Counted from the stretch's first letter, positions 36,362 to 46,579 are shown. The stretch is 64,000 nucleotides of DNA from DASVAL01 sp035649575 (GCA_035649575.1 DASRJH010000167.1:1-64000), one strand, 5' to 3'. Numbers and translations are program-made. Notes: a model not told the origin generated them from the sequence alone.

Positions 36362-37128
36362 TGACCCGGTTGCCACGGACGCTGGTGCCGGTGCTCGAGC
36401 GGCTTGCGCGCCGCCGTGTCCTGCTGGGTTTCGATTTCGACGGCACGCTGGCCCCGATCGTCGCCGACCGGACGGCCGGCCAGATGCGTGCTGAGACGCG
36501 GGCGCTGCTGGCCCGGGTCTGTTCGCTGTATCGGTGCGCGATCATCTCGGGGCGCAGTGTCGGCGACCTGCGCGGGCGGCTCGCGGGTGTCCACCCGCGG
36601 TATCTGTTCGGCAACCACGGCATCGAGCCGAGTCCGAGCATGCAGCGGTTCCGGCCGGCGATCGCGGCAGCTCGGGCACACCTCGTCGCCGCGCTGCAGT
36701 CGTGGTCCGACATCGACATCGAGGACAAGACCTATTCGCTGTCGCTGCACTATCGCGATTCGCCCCGGCCGGCCAGCGCGCGCCGGGCCATCGTTCGGGC
36801 CCTCGCCGCGCTGCGCCTGCCGTTGCGCCTCGTCGCGGGCAAGCAGTTGGTCAACGCGGTGCCGCTCGGCGCGCCGCACAAGGGCGACGTCATGTCGGCG
36901 CTCTGCCGGCGCGAACGCGTCGAGGCGGCGCTCTACGTCGGCGACGACATCACCGACGAGGATGTGTTCGCGCTCGATCGCAAGGACCTGGCAACCGTGC
37001 GGGTCGGGCGATCGCGGCGATCACGCGCCCGGGCCTTCCTGCGCGACCAGGCCAGCGTGGATTCGCTGCTCGAGCTGCTCGCGGAGCTGCGCGCGGGCGG
37101 TCTGCGCCGCGGAATTGCGCCGGCATGA
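36361..37128 (+). CDS. otsB: trehalose-6-phosphate phosphatase
   Basis: The 255-residue HAD-family phosphatase carries the nucleophile Asp25 and acid Asp27 in GFDFDGTLAP, the Ser/Thr motif in AIISGRS, and the metal-binding GDDITDEDVF. It removes phosphate from trehalose-6-phosphate. Its ATG shares one base with the otsA stop (TGATG), so the two steps of trehalose synthesis are translationally coupled. Length is normal. Confidence 0.94.
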   Translation: MTRLPRTLVPVLERLARRRVLLGFDFDGTLAPIVADRTAGQMRAETRALLARVCSLYRCAIISGRSVGDLRGRLAGVHPRYLFGNHGIEPSPSMQRFRPAIAAARAHLVAALQSWSDIDIEDKTYSLSLHYRDSPRPASARRAIVRALAALRLPLRLVAGKQLVNAVPLGAPHKGDVMSALCRRERVEAALYVGDDITDEDVFALDRKDLATVRVGRSRRSRARAFLRDQASVDSLLELLAELRAGGLRRGIAPA

Positions 37129-37172
37129 GGCGTTGCGCTGCAACCGGGCGCGCGTCCGGTGCACATTGCAGC

Positions 37173-37868
37173 ATGCACGAAGTGAACGACGAACGGGCGC
37201 CGCCGCTGCAGCACGGTCCGCGGGAGCGCATCCTCCAGCTCGGCGAACCACGTCTCAGCGATGCCGAGTGCCTCGCATTGATCCTGCGCACGGGCAGGCG
37301 CGGCGAGGGGGCGGAACAGGTCGGGCAGCGCTTGCTGCGGCGATTCGGCGGCATGCCGGGGCTCGCGGCGGCGAGTGTGCGCGAGATCGCGGCGACGGCC
37401 GGCGTGGGGCCGGTGCGCGCGGCGGCGCTCTCGGCCGCGTTCGGGCTCGCGCGCCGGCTCACGGAGGCCGCGCTGCGGCCCGGCACGGCGGTGCGGCGCG
37501 GCGGCGACGTGGCGCGCATCGTGCGCGATTCGGCCCGCGGCACGCGTCGCGAGAGCTTCTTCGCGGTGCTGCTCGACGTGCGCCACCGCGTGTTGTCGCT
37601 GCAGGTAGTCAGCACGGGCAGCGTCGACGGCGCCCCCGTGCATCCGCGCGAGGTCTATTCGCCGGCGATCCGCGACGGGGCCGTCGCCGTCGTCGTCGCG
37701 CACAACCATCCTTCGGGGGATCCGTCGCCGAGTGCCGAGGATCGCGTGGTCACCGACCGCCTGCGTCAGGTGGGGGTCGTCGTGGGCATCCACCTGCTCG
37801 ATCACCTCGTGGTCGGCGCCCAGCGTTACTACAGCTTTGCCGAGGAAGCGTTCTTCCCCATGACGTGA
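37173..37868 (+). CDS. radC: RadC-family JAB domain protein
   Basis: The 231-residue product has an N-terminal helix-hairpin-helix-like region (LSDAECLALILRTG) and the RadC JAB domain with the metalloprotease-like motif VAHNHPSGDPSPSAED and the conserved Asp/His set. Despite its name, RadC is not known to act in repair in most bacteria; the domain resembles JAMM deubiquitinases. ATG 37173 fits the family start. It is followed at once by a membrane transferase gene whose possible GTG overlaps its stop. Confidence 0.93.
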   Translation: MHEVNDERAPPLQHGPRERILQLGEPRLSDAECLALILRTGRRGEGAEQVGQRLLRRFGGMPGLAAASVREIAATAGVGPVRAAALSAAFGLARRLTEAALRPGTAVRRGGDVARIVRDSARGTRRESFFAVLLDVRHRVLSLQVVSTGSVDGAPVHPREVYSPAIRDGAVAVVVAHNHPSGDPSPSAEDRVVTDRLRQVGVVVGIHLLDHLVVGAQRYYSFAEEAFFPMT

Positions 37869-39496
37869 CGGTTGCTCGCGTTCGCAAGGCGAATGGGATA
37901 TGGAACGCGGTGCGCGGAGCCCACTTGCCGTCATCGCATCGAGCCCTCGAGCCCAGGCACGGAGCAGAGCCGGATCACGGCGAGAGGTTCGAGCGTCACC
38001 ACGTGTCGTGCCTGCTGCTCGTCACGGCGATCGCCGCCGCGCTGCGTCTCTGGCACCTCGGCGAGTGGTCGATGTGGGTCGACGAAGCCCACACCTGGCG
38101 CGACGCGACGATGCAGCTCGTGGGCGAACACGGGCTCCTGCGCGAAGACCGCGTGTTCTACGCGCTGACCTTCCTCGGGCTGCGAGGCCTGCTGAACCTC
38201 GGGTGGATCGGCGGCGACGAGTTCTCACTGCGGCTGCCGTTCGCCCTGGTCGGCATCCTCTCGGTGCCCGTGATCGCGATGTGCGGACGGCGCCTCGTCG
38301 GGGCCTGGGCCGCCGTACTGGCGGCGGCGTTCTGCGCCGTGTGTCCGTGGCACATCTACTGGAGCCAGAACGCGCGCGGCTACATCCTCGTGTTCCTGTT
38401 CGCGGCCATCGCTGCGAATCGGGCGATCGTCGCGATCGAGACGGGACGCGCGCGCGACCTGCTCGCGACGTTCGCCGCGATCGGCGTTGCCACGCTGTTC
38501 CACACGACCGGAGGCCTGCTGGCGGCCGGGTTCTTCGGGTTCCTGTTCTTGCGCCGGTCTGCCCCGCGCGGTCGCGCGGTCGCGCGCGTCGCGGTCTTTG
38601 CACTCGTCGTGGGCTTGGTGCTGCCCTGGCTCGTGCAGCACTCGCCGTTCCAGGACTTCGTGAGGTCGAAGGGGGAGGAGCTGTCCGTGCTGCATCTCGT
38701 GCAGACGACCGCGTACTACTTCCGGCCGCTCGTCCTGCTCGTCGGCGCGGCTGGGCTCTGGCTCGCGCTGCCCGTGCTGGGCCGCGACCGCACGCTGCTG
38801 CTCGGTTGCCTGCTGCTCGTGCCTTTCTTCGTGCTGGTCGCCGTAGCGGGCCAGGTCGCGAAGGTCACCGCGCGCTATGCCTTCTGCGCGCTGCCCGCGC
38901 TGCTGTGGCTCGCGGCGTTCGCCTGCACGCGGCTCGCGGCCGCAGTCACCCAGAGCAGGATCGACGGTCAGAGCAGCGTGCGCACGCACCGCGTCGCGGC
39001 AGCCCTGTTGCCCGTGCTGCTGCTCGCCGAGTATGGCCTTCACGACGTCTGGTATCACGGCTCGCAGCACGGCCAGCGCGGTCTCTGGCGCGAGGCCTGC
39101 GCGATGGCGAGAGAGCGGGCCGGCGCCGGTGCGCTGCGTGTGCTGAGCACGAACGAACCGACGTGCCTGTATTACCTGCGTCCGCGCCACTGGTCGTCCG
39201 GCAACGTGGACGAGTATCGGAAGCTCTCGGTGTGGCCGCTGGAGCGTTGGCTGATCGCTCTCGAGAAGGTCCATCCACCTGGCGGCGAACCCCATCTGCG
39301 TTGGCACATCGACCAGGCACAGCGCGACGTTGCCCAGTTCGTCGTGCTCGTGACGCTGCCGGAACTGCAGGCAAAGGACCAGGACGGCTCGGTGCTGGCC
39401 ACGCTGCGGCGCGACTTCGAGCTCATCGCGCACCTGCCGTGCTGGGTCGGGCCGAAGGACGAGAGCATCTACGTCTACGTTCCGAAGGGAACCTGA
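37865..39496 (+). CDS. GT39-like polytopic glycosyltransferase
   Basis: This membrane protein has the ArnT/PMT-like (GT39) pattern: a first helix followed by the acidic catalytic loop WSMWVDEAHTWRDATMQL, then 10 or more helices including YWSQNARGYILVFLF, and a C-terminal soluble part. Such enzymes use polyprenyl-phosphate sugars to glycosylate lipids or proteins on the outer face of the membrane. Start is uncertain: GTG 37865 overlaps the radC stop as GTGA (543 residues), while GTG 38003 gives a 497-residue form starting just before the first helix. The acceptor is unknown. Confidence 0.82.
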   Translation: MTVARVRKANGIWNAVRGAHLPSSHRALEPRHGAEPDHGERFERHHVSCLLLVTAIAAALRLWHLGEWSMWVDEAHTWRDATMQLVGEHGLLREDRVFYALTFLGLRGLLNLGWIGGDEFSLRLPFALVGILSVPVIAMCGRRLVGAWAAVLAAAFCAVCPWHIYWSQNARGYILVFLFAAIAANRAIVAIETGRARDLLATFAAIGVATLFHTTGGLLAAGFFGFLFLRRSAPRGRAVARVAVFALVVGLVLPWLVQHSPFQDFVRSKGEELSVLHLVQTTAYYFRPLVLLVGAAGLWLALPVLGRDRTLLLGCLLLVPFFVLVAVAGQVAKVTARYAFCALPALLWLAAFACTRLAAAVTQSRIDGQSSVRTHRVAAALLPVLLLAEYGLHDVWYHGSQHGQRGLWREACAMARERAGAGALRVLSTNEPTCLYYLRPRHWSSGNVDEYRKLSVWPLERWLIALEKVHPPGGEPHLRWHIDQAQRDVAQFVVLVTLPELQAKDQDGSVLATLRRDFELIAHLPCWVGPKDESIYVYVPKGT

Positions 39497-39534
39497 CGTT
39501 GCCTTGGGACCGGAAACGGCCGATCATCGCGCCC

Positions 39535-40707
39535 ATGCAGCCGTCCGCGATCTTGTGCGCCTTCTTCACCCCGCTGATGGTGCTCGGCGCACAAGAGCCG
39601 CCGAGCGATGCCCCGAACAAGGTGCCGAGCGACTTCGCGCGCTTCGTCGCGGTCGGTGACGGCGGCCACTTCGACACCGCGATCACCACCTACAAGAAGG
39701 GTCCGGTCGAGTTGGTGCTGTTCGCGGCCGTGCACATCGCCGACCAGGCCTGCTACGCGACGCTCAACGATCGCTTCACGACCTGCGATGCGCTGCTCTA
39801 CGAGCTCGTCGGCCCGGCCGACTACCGGCCGACGAAGGACCGCGAAGAGGGCTTCAATCCGCTCTCGATGCTGCAGCACGGCATCAAGAACTCGATGGAG
39901 CTCACGTTCCAGCTCGACGAGATCGACTATTCGCCGGCCAACTTCGTACATGCGGACATGACTCCCGAGGAGTTCCAGGACAGCATGGACGAACGCGGCG
40001 AGACCATCCTCTCGATCATGCTCAACATGATGATGTCGGGCATGAAGCTGCAGCAGGAGCAGGCCGAGAACCCCGACGCGACACCGCCGCCACAGCTCGA
40101 CCTCGTGAAGGCGTTCCGCAGCGGCGAGGGCCGGCACCAGCTGCGCATGGTGTTCGCTTCGCAGCTCGAGGCGATCGAGACCCTTGCCGTCGGCGGCGAG
40201 AAGGGCAGCACGCTGCTCGAAGGTCGCAACGAGAAATGCCTGCAAGTGCTGCAGCGCGAGATGGAGGCCGGCAAGAGGAAGCTCGGGATCTACTACGGCG
40301 CCGCGCACCTGCCGCACATGGAGCGGCGTCTCGTCGAGGACCTCGGCTTCCAGAAGACCGGACACGAGTGGCTCGTCGCGTGGGACTGCACGAAGCGGCC
40401 CGATGCGAAGTACGACCGCGCGCTCGTGAAGCTGCGACAGCAGTGCAAGTCCGAGCTGCAGACCCTCGCGGCCGCAGCGCGCGCGTTCCGCCGCGCGCAG
40501 GACGCCCCCGCCGTGCCGACCGTGCGCGAGCTCGCCGCCGAGCGCGACCAGCGTTGGTACACCGGTCCCGTGCAGGATCCGTGGGGGCGCGACTACGTGG
40601 TGCGCAAGCGACCGACCGGCCTGCGCTGGGAGGTCATGAGCGCCGGCCAGGACGGCGCAGCGGGCACCGCGGACGATCTCGTCGCGCAGGAACCACGCGG
40701 GAAGTGA
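39535..40707 (+). CDS. secreted fusion of TraB/GumN-like and GspG-like domains
   Basis: The 390-residue protein has a signal peptide (residues 1-20). Residues 40-290 resemble the TraB/GumN/TIKI superfamily: VELVLFAAVHIADQACY near the start and KLGIYYGAAHLPHMERRL near the end, with the paired His and Glu residues of that fold. The last 55 residues match the C-terminal domain of type II pseudopilin GspG: DPWGRDYVVRKR and AGQDGAAGTADDLV, a calcium-binding beta module. No pilin N-terminus is present, so the module is used as a domain, not as a pilus subunit. Substrate unknown. Confidence 0.8.
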   Translation: MQPSAILCAFFTPLMVLGAQEPPSDAPNKVPSDFARFVAVGDGGHFDTAITTYKKGPVELVLFAAVHIADQACYATLNDRFTTCDALLYELVGPADYRPTKDREEGFNPLSMLQHGIKNSMELTFQLDEIDYSPANFVHADMTPEEFQDSMDERGETILSIMLNMMMSGMKLQQEQAENPDATPPPQLDLVKAFRSGEGRHQLRMVFASQLEAIETLAVGGEKGSTLLEGRNEKCLQVLQREMEAGKRKLGIYYGAAHLPHMERRLVEDLGFQKTGHEWLVAWDCTKRPDAKYDRALVKLRQQCKSELQTLAAAARAFRRAQDAPAVPTVRELAAERDQRWYTGPVQDPWGRDYVVRKRPTGLRWEVMSAGQDGAAGTADDLVAQEPRGK

Positions 40708-40710
40708 ACG

Positions 40711-42312
40711 TCACCAGTCGGACTGCACGCCGAGCTCCTTGGGCCTGCCCTTGGCCGCTGCCACCTGCCAGCCTGTCCAGAACGCGAGCCGCGCCACGGC
40801 CTCCATGCGCACGTAGTCGAGCTTGTCCGCCGAGTCGCTGACCTGGTGGTAGTCCGGGTGCTCGCCGTCGCAGAAGAACACGACGGGCACACCCTTGACT
40901 GCGAAGTTGTAGTGGTCGCTGCGCTGATAGTACTGGTCGCCGCTGATGAAGGTGATGCCGAACCTCGCTCCGAGCGCCACGCCATCCTGCACGATCGACG
41001 AGTACTTCTCGTGCTGAAAGCTCGGCGTCACCTGCATCAGCGTCTTGCCGTCCTTCTCGGCGGCGCGCCCGATCATGTCGATGTTGATGTCGGCGACGAT
41101 CTTGTCGAGCGGCCACGACGGGTGCTCCGAGAACCACTTCGAGCCCCACAGGCCGAGCTCCTCGCCGCTCACCGATAGGAACACGATCGAGCGCTCGGGA
41201 CGCTCGCCGCCCTTGGCGAACGCTTCCGCGATCTCGAGCAGGCCCGCGGAACCGCTCGCATTGTCGTCGGCACCGTTGAACGCGTCGCCGTCGAGCCGTT
41301 GGCCGATGTGGTCGTGGTGCGCCGAGAAGACGACGCACTCGCTCTTGCGGCTCCTGCCTTCGAGCACTGCCACGACATTGGACGAAGTCGCCTTGTCGTC
41401 GACCTTGATCCCGATCACGAGTTTGCCGGTCACCTTGTCGTTGGTCGGCGCCGCCGCTCCGCCCTCCTCGCGGACGACTATGCCGATGCGCGCGAACAAC
41501 AGCTGGCTCTGCTCGGCCGACAGCACGAACAGCGGGATTGCATTGCCGGGGTCGCCGCCGCTCGCGTCGTAGCGCAGCAACGGGTGGTCGGGCAGCAGTC
41601 CCTGGTTGTTGAGCACGTCGCCGTACGAGGTCTTGTCGTCGAGCAGGCAGACGACGCCGGCCGTGGCACCGCGGCTGCCGAGTTTCTGCGCGACGTCGGC
41701 GAAGCGGTTGGTCGCCATCGCGCTGCCGGCCAGCCCCATGGCCTTCGGCAGCTTGTGCAACACGACGAGCGGGAGCTTGCCTGCGAGATCGCTCGTGATC
41801 TGGCCGGCGGTGCCGTTGCCGCACCAGACGAACTTGCCGCCGAGCGCGATCTTCGCATCGCGCCGCGGCGCCAGCACCGCGAACCTCGTCGCAACCTTGA
41901 GATCGCCGACCTGCAGCGACGTGCTCGGATCGAGTGCCGTTCGGATCAGCGGGTAGCTCTGCAGGAAGCCCTTTTTGTCGCCGAGCGGCCTGAGCCCGAG
42001 CTTCTGGAAGTGCTCAGCGACGTACTTGGCGGTCGCCTGTTGGCCCTTGCTGCTCGTGTAGCGTCCTTCGCGCGCATCGTCGGCGAGCCAGTAGGCGTGC
42101 GTGCGCAGCCCGTTGCGCTCGACGAGCTGCAGATGCGGGGGTGCGCCTTCGGGCAGCGCCGCAGGCGCGCCGAGGTCCGGCAGCGAGGGAGCGCTCTCGG
42201 TGCCGCCCGGCGCCGGCGCCGGGGCCGGGGCCTGGGCCGACAGCACGCAGGCACAGGCTGCCACGACAACAAAGGGGATCCGCAGCATTCGTGCGATCGT
42301 AGCGCGTGTCAT
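40711..42312 (-). CDS. secreted M28-family zinc aminopeptidase
   Basis: The 533-residue product has a signal peptide (IPFVVVAACACVLSAQA) and a Pro/Ala-rich linker. The M28 metal ligands are all visible: HHDHIG (His, Asp), NGADDNASG (bridging Asp), SGEELGLWGS (catalytic and ligand Glu), NIDMIG (Asp) and SDHYNF (His). A protease-associated-like insert lies between about 150 and 270. It should release N-terminal amino acids from peptides outside the cytoplasm. ATG 42312 overlaps the terC-like stop as ATGA; ATG 42288 is an alternative. Confidence 0.93.
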   Translation of the reverse strand: MTRATIARMLRIPFVVVAACACVLSAQAPAPAPAPGGTESAPSLPDLGAPAALPEGAPPHLQLVERNGLRTHAYWLADDAREGRYTSSKGQQATAKYVAEHFQKLGLRPLGDKKGFLQSYPLIRTALDPSTSLQVGDLKVATRFAVLAPRRDAKIALGGKFVWCGNGTAGQITSDLAGKLPLVVLHKLPKAMGLAGSAMATNRFADVAQKLGSRGATAGVVCLLDDKTSYGDVLNNQGLLPDHPLLRYDASGGDPGNAIPLFVLSAEQSQLLFARIGIVVREEGGAAAPTNDKVTGKLVIGIKVDDKATSSNVVAVLEGRSRKSECVVFSAHHDHIGQRLDGDAFNGADDNASGSAGLLEIAEAFAKGGERPERSIVFLSVSGEELGLWGSKWFSEHPSWPLDKIVADINIDMIGRAAEKDGKTLMQVTPSFQHEKYSSIVQDGVALGARFGITFISGDQYYQRSDHYNFAVKGVPVVFFCDGEHPDYHQVSDSADKLDYVRMEAVARLAFWTGWQVAAAKGRPKELGVQSDW

Positions 42313-43061
42313 TGCACCGGGGTTTCGGGACCGTGCAGGTTCACGGGTTTGCCGCCCTTGCGCAGGCGCAGATTCAGGCACTCGACGCCGACGCTGAACC
42401 CCATCGCGAAGTAGACGTAGCCCTTCGGGATGTGCATGCCACAGCCTTCGCCGACCAGCGTGAAGCCGATCAGCAGCAGGAAGCTCAGCGCGAGCATCTT
42501 CACCGTCGGGTGCCTCTCGACGAACGCGCAGATCGGGTTCACGAACACGACCATCACGCCGACCGAGATCAGCACCGCGATCACCATGACCGCCAGATAC
42601 TCGCTGGCCATGCCGACTGCGGTGATCACCGAGTCGAGCGAGAACACGAGATCGAGCAGCATGATCGAGAAGATCGTTCTGCCGAACGAAACCGCACGGT
42701 GGCCGCCGCTGTTCGGGTCGCTGTCGTCGCCTTCGAGCCTGTGGTGGATCTCGGTCGTGCTCTTCCACAGCAGGAACAGCCCGCCGGCCAGAAGGATCAT
42801 GTCCTTGCCCGAGAATGCGTGCTCGCCGATCGAGAACCATGGCTGCGTCAGGCGCATGATGAACGTGATGGCGAACAGCAGCGCGATGCGCATGGCCATC
42901 GCGAGCAGCAGGCCGATCCGGCGCGCCTTCGACCGCTGTTCCGGCGGCAGCCTGCCGCTCTGGATCGAGATGAACACGAGGTTGTCGATGCCGAGCACGA
43001 CCTCGAGAAGCGTCAGGGTCAGCAGCGCGACCCAGGCGTCGAGTTGGAAGATCCATTCCAT
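42309..43061 (-). CDS. TerC/YkoY-family membrane protein
   Basis: This 250-residue protein has seven to eight helices with the TerC signatures LEVVLGIDNLVFIS and LDLVFSLDSVITAVG, whose Asp residues probably bind a metal ion. Members are linked to manganese export or to metal loading of exported enzymes. Its coupling by overlap to a secreted zinc peptidase gene fits such a role, though that is inference. ATG 43061 gives the expected short N-terminus. Confidence 0.9.
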   Translation of the reverse strand: MEWIFQLDAWVALLTLTLLEVVLGIDNLVFISIQSGRLPPEQRSKARRIGLLLAMAMRIALLFAITFIMRLTQPWFSIGEHAFSGKDMILLAGGLFLLWKSTTEIHHRLEGDDSDPNSGGHRAVSFGRTIFSIMLLDLVFSLDSVITAVGMASEYLAVMVIAVLISVGVMVVFVNPICAFVERHPTVKMLALSFLLLIGFTLVGEGCGMHIPKGYVYFAMGFSVGVECLNLRLRKGGKPVNLHGPETPVQ

Positions 43062-43170
43062 GGCGCGGGGACGGTAGCGGGGGTGCCGCGGCGGTGCGAG
43101 TACACTTGCCGGGCAGACCTGCACCGCGGATGCTCGGCGGGGCGAGACGCCGCTACCATGCGCCCGCTCG

Positions 43171-45046
43171 ATGCTCACGACCTTCGCCGAACCGACCCGA
43201 ACCGGCTGGCGCACGCGGACCGCGTTCTTCGGCGCGCTGTTCGCCGCGGCCATCTTCGGCGCCTGCCGCCTCGAGTTCATCCTCGACGATGCGTTCATCG
43301 CGTTCCGCTACGTGTCGAATGCGCGCGACGGTTTCGGCCTGGTCTGGAACCCGCCGCCGTTCGAGCCGGTCGAGGGCTACACGAGTTTCCTCTGGAACCT
43401 GCTGCTCTGGGCGACCTGGAGCTGGTTCGGCGTCGAGCCGCCGGATGCCGCCAACGTGCTGTCGATCCTCTGCGGCCTCGCGCTCCTGGCGGTCACCGCG
43501 AAGGCGGCGTTGGGTCTGCGCGACCGACATGGCAGTCGGGTCGGTGACGCGGTCGCGTATTGCACCCGCCGCGGTCATCGGCAACCACACCTTCCTGCAG
43601 TGGATGACCGGCGGACTCGAGACTGCGCTGTTCAACCTCGGATTCGCGGTATGGGTCGTGCTCGCCTTCCGGCGACGCGAAGCGCGCGCAGGGCGCTGGC
43701 ACTTCGGCTGGTCGGCAGCTGCCGCGATGGTCGCGTTGACCCGACCCGACGGCCTGTTGCTCGTGGCTGCCACGGTCGCTACGGCACTCGTCTCACTCGC
43801 GCGCGGTGAACGCAGAGCGCGCGAAGTCCTGTTCGGTCTCCTGCCGCTGCTTCTCGTGGTCGTGCACGTCCTGTGGCGGCGTTGGTTCTACGGGGCGTGG
43901 CTGCCCAATACCTACTATGCGAAGGTCGGGGCACCCTGGCCCGAAGCCGGCCTGCGCTACCTTTTCTGCTTCGCGGTCGAGAACGGCGTGTGGCTCGCAA
44001 TCGGGGTGGCCTTCGGGTGGCTCGTGGTCGAGTGGAGGCGCGGGCCACGGACGTTCGTCCGCGGTTTCACTGACAACGTCCCGTGCGTGGCTGCAGTGAG
44101 CGCTCTCTGCGTACAGGTCGGCTACTACGTGCTCTGGGTCGGCGGCGACACCTTCGAGTTCAGGGTCCTGAGCCACCTGATCCCGATCTGCACGCTGGGC
44201 GCAGCCGCGATGGCGGCGCGCCTGCGGGCCGGCGCAGCCGTGCCGATCGCCACCGTGTTGGCGATGGGCCTCTTGTCGTCGACTGGCTGGATCCAACTTG
44301 CGCTCACGAGGCCGGTGGGGCCGCCGCAGTACGATGCGCTACAGCTGCACGTACCGTCGTGGGCACGGCCGCTCGTGCGCTGGTACGACCGCCACCGACT
44401 CTGGCTGCAGCTGCACTACGTCGCCGTCCGGCACGGCTGCGATCCGACGCTGCAAGAGGTGCTGCGCAACATGCCGGAACGGCGCCGGACACCGTTCGAT
44501 CGCGCGGACGTGCCGGTGATGTTTCTGGGTGCAGCTGGTCTGCCCGGCTGGCTGCTGCCCGATTGCGCGGCGATCGACCTGTATGGCCTCAGCGACTGGG
44601 TCGCGGCGCGCACGCCGGCGCCCGATTGGAGTGTGCCGTGGCTGCCGAAGACCGTGCTGCAGGCCGCGCTGGGTGCGGCCGACGCGGACCGGGACGGCCG
44701 CGCGACGCGCGAGGAACTGCAGGCAGCGTTCGCGGCGCCGGGCAGTCCCGCCGAAAGCTCCGCGTGGTTCGTCGAGTACCTGCTGCTGTTGTTCGCCGAC
44801 GAGCAACCCGACTCCCTGACTGCGCGCGAGGTCGCGCAGATCGAGTCGTTCTTCACGAGCCTGCGGCTCATGTCGCACGAGCGGCATCCGCCTGTGGAGT
44901 ATCTGCAGGCATTCGACGCCAACGTGACCATCGAGGGTCGCGAGGTGAGGGTGCGCAAGCGCGCGGTGCCTCTGACCGAAGAACGCGTCCGGGCCATCGA
45001 ACGCGAGTGGCGCGAGAAGATCCGGCGCGGCGGGTCGCCGCGCTGA
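43171..45046 (+). pseudogene. frameshifted polytopic glycosyltransferase-like gene
   Basis: Two overlapping frames encode parts of one membrane protein. The first, from ATG 43171, gives LEFILDDAFIAFRYVSNARD, GLVWNPPPFEPVEGYTSFLW and helices, as in arabinofuranosyltransferase-like (AftB-type) proteins, up to about 43530. The second, to 45046, continues with NHTFLQWMTGGLETALFNLG, further helices and a soluble C-terminus. The join needs a +1 shift between about 43520 and 43570. This is either a true disruption or a sequence error. The C-terminus holds an EF-hand-like loop, DADRDGRATREE, which is unusual in this family. Confidence 0.75.
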
Positions 45047-45052
45047 GCCTGG

Positions 45053-46573
45053 CTACTCTGCGTCGCCGCCGGCCGAGTCGAGCAGTCGCTTGAGCCGCGC
45101 CTCGTCGAAGTGGACCGAGATGGTCTTCGTCTGTGCCGGGACGACGGCGCCGGCGGGCAGCCCCTTGGGTTTCCGCACGTGCTTGCGCTGCGTGTAGACG
45201 ACTTCGATGCGGGCCTGGCCACGCGCCTTGCTGAAGTGCACGGCGAGCGTCGCGGCGTCGAGCAGCGTCTCGAGGCTCGCCGTCTTCTGCTTCGGCAGGC
45301 GCACGATCACGTGGGAACCGGCGCGGCCGCCGCCGACGTGCAGCCACAGGTCGTTGCCGTTGGCGAGGCGCATCGTGAGCTCGTCGTTCTGCTCGTTGTC
45401 GCGGCCGACGAGCACCGCGTAACCCTCGGCCGAGACGAAGTGCCGGAACTTGTCGCCGCGCGTCTTCTTCGTGCTCGGTTTCGGTGTGGCCTCGCGTCTG
45501 GTCTTGGGCAACACACCGAACGGCCGCAGCGCGCTCCGGATCGCATCGAGCCGCTCGGCATCGCCGGCATCTTCGCGCGCGACGGCGTCGAGATCGGCCA
45601 AGGCCTGTTCGAGCACCGCGACCGCAGCCGTTGCCTCGGCGTGTCGGTGCTCTGCGATCGCGCGGCCATCGTCGAGGCGGCGCGCCTTCTCGTAGAGGCT
45701 CTGCGCCTGGGCCACGACGGGCTTGCTCGGGTCGAGCTCGAGCGTGCATGTCACTCCGTCGCGCTCGGGATCCGGCACGGTCATCTGCTTCGCACCACGC
45801 TGCACGGTGTGGGCATACGCGAGCATGAGGTCGGCGCGCGCGCGCATGGTCTGCGACCGGCCCGCGTCGGCCAGTTGTTCGCCGAGCCCCTTCTTCTTGT
45901 CGCGCTGCTTCTGCAGCGCGCGCTGCGCCGCGCGCAGCAACTCGTCGTGTTCGCGCGCGGCCTCGGCGGCGAGATCGAGCGCGGTGAAGGACGCATCGAC
46001 GGCCGCGAGCACGGGCGCGTCGAAACGGTTCACGGCCGCGACGCGCTCGGCCCGTCCGGCAGGAGGCCGATACGCGTCGCCGAGGCGCAGCGTGCGCGCT
46101 TCCGACTCGACGGGCCGCGACAGCGCGAGGACCCTGCCCTCGGCGTCGAGCAGCGCCAACAAACCGCGCGCGCCGAACAACTCGCAGACGAGCCGGCGTT
46201 CGCCGTGTTTCGTGCGGAAGCCGAAGGTGCAGCAGCGTTCGCCGGCCGGCTGACCGATGTGCCACAGCGTGGCGCCCAGCAGTTCGCGCTGCAGCACGTC
46301 GCGCGCGGGTCCGCGGCCGAAGTCCTCCTTGCCGAACCGCCGCGCTGTTGTCGTGACGCGCGCGCGTGCGCCGCCCGGTACGAGGTGCACGAAGCTCTTC
46401 GCGCCGCGTTCGCCCCCTCGCTGCAGCACGAGCAGTAGGTCGTCTCCGGGGGTCGGCTTCGCGAGCGGCGCGACGTCGATCACGACGCTACCGGTGAGAG
46501 CCTGCAGCTCGGCCACGACGACCGCGAGCTCGGCGGGGGACAAGCCGCGCTGAGGCTGGCCCGGCGTGGCCAT
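45053..46573 (-). CDS. rqcH: NFACT-family protein, RqcH-like ribosome quality control factor
   Basis: The 506-residue protein has an NFACT-N domain, a coiled-coil middle (residues about 205-350, with HDELLRAAQRALQKQRDKKK), and an NFACT-R domain with GYAVLVGRDNEQNDELTMRL, NDLWLHVGGGRAGSHVIV and the ending YTQRKHVRKPKGLPAG. RqcH homologues bind split 50S ribosomes carrying stalled chains and add C-terminal alanine tails. The protein is shorter than the ~570 residues of Firmicutes RqcH, mainly in the N-domain. No RqcP gene lies beside it. Confidence 0.87.
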   Translation of the reverse strand: MATPGQPQRGLSPAELAVVVAELQALTGSVVIDVAPLAKPTPGDDLLLVLQRGGERGAKSFVHLVPGGARARVTTTARRFGKEDFGRGPARDVLQRELLGATLWHIGQPAGERCCTFGFRTKHGERRLVCELFGARGLLALLDAEGRVLALSRPVESEARTLRLGDAYRPPAGRAERVAAVNRFDAPVLAAVDASFTALDLAAEAAREHDELLRAAQRALQKQRDKKKGLGEQLADAGRSQTMRARADLMLAYAHTVQRGAKQMTVPDPERDGVTCTLELDPSKPVVAQAQSLYEKARRLDDGRAIAEHRHAEATAAVAVLEQALADLDAVAREDAGDAERLDAIRSALRPFGVLPKTRREATPKPSTKKTRGDKFRHFVSAEGYAVLVGRDNEQNDELTMRLANGNDLWLHVGGGRAGSHVIVRLPKQKTASLETLLDAATLAVHFSKARGQARIEVVYTQRKHVRKPKGLPAGAVVPAQTKTISVHFDEARLKRLLDSAGGDAE

Positions 46574-46579
46574 GAATCG

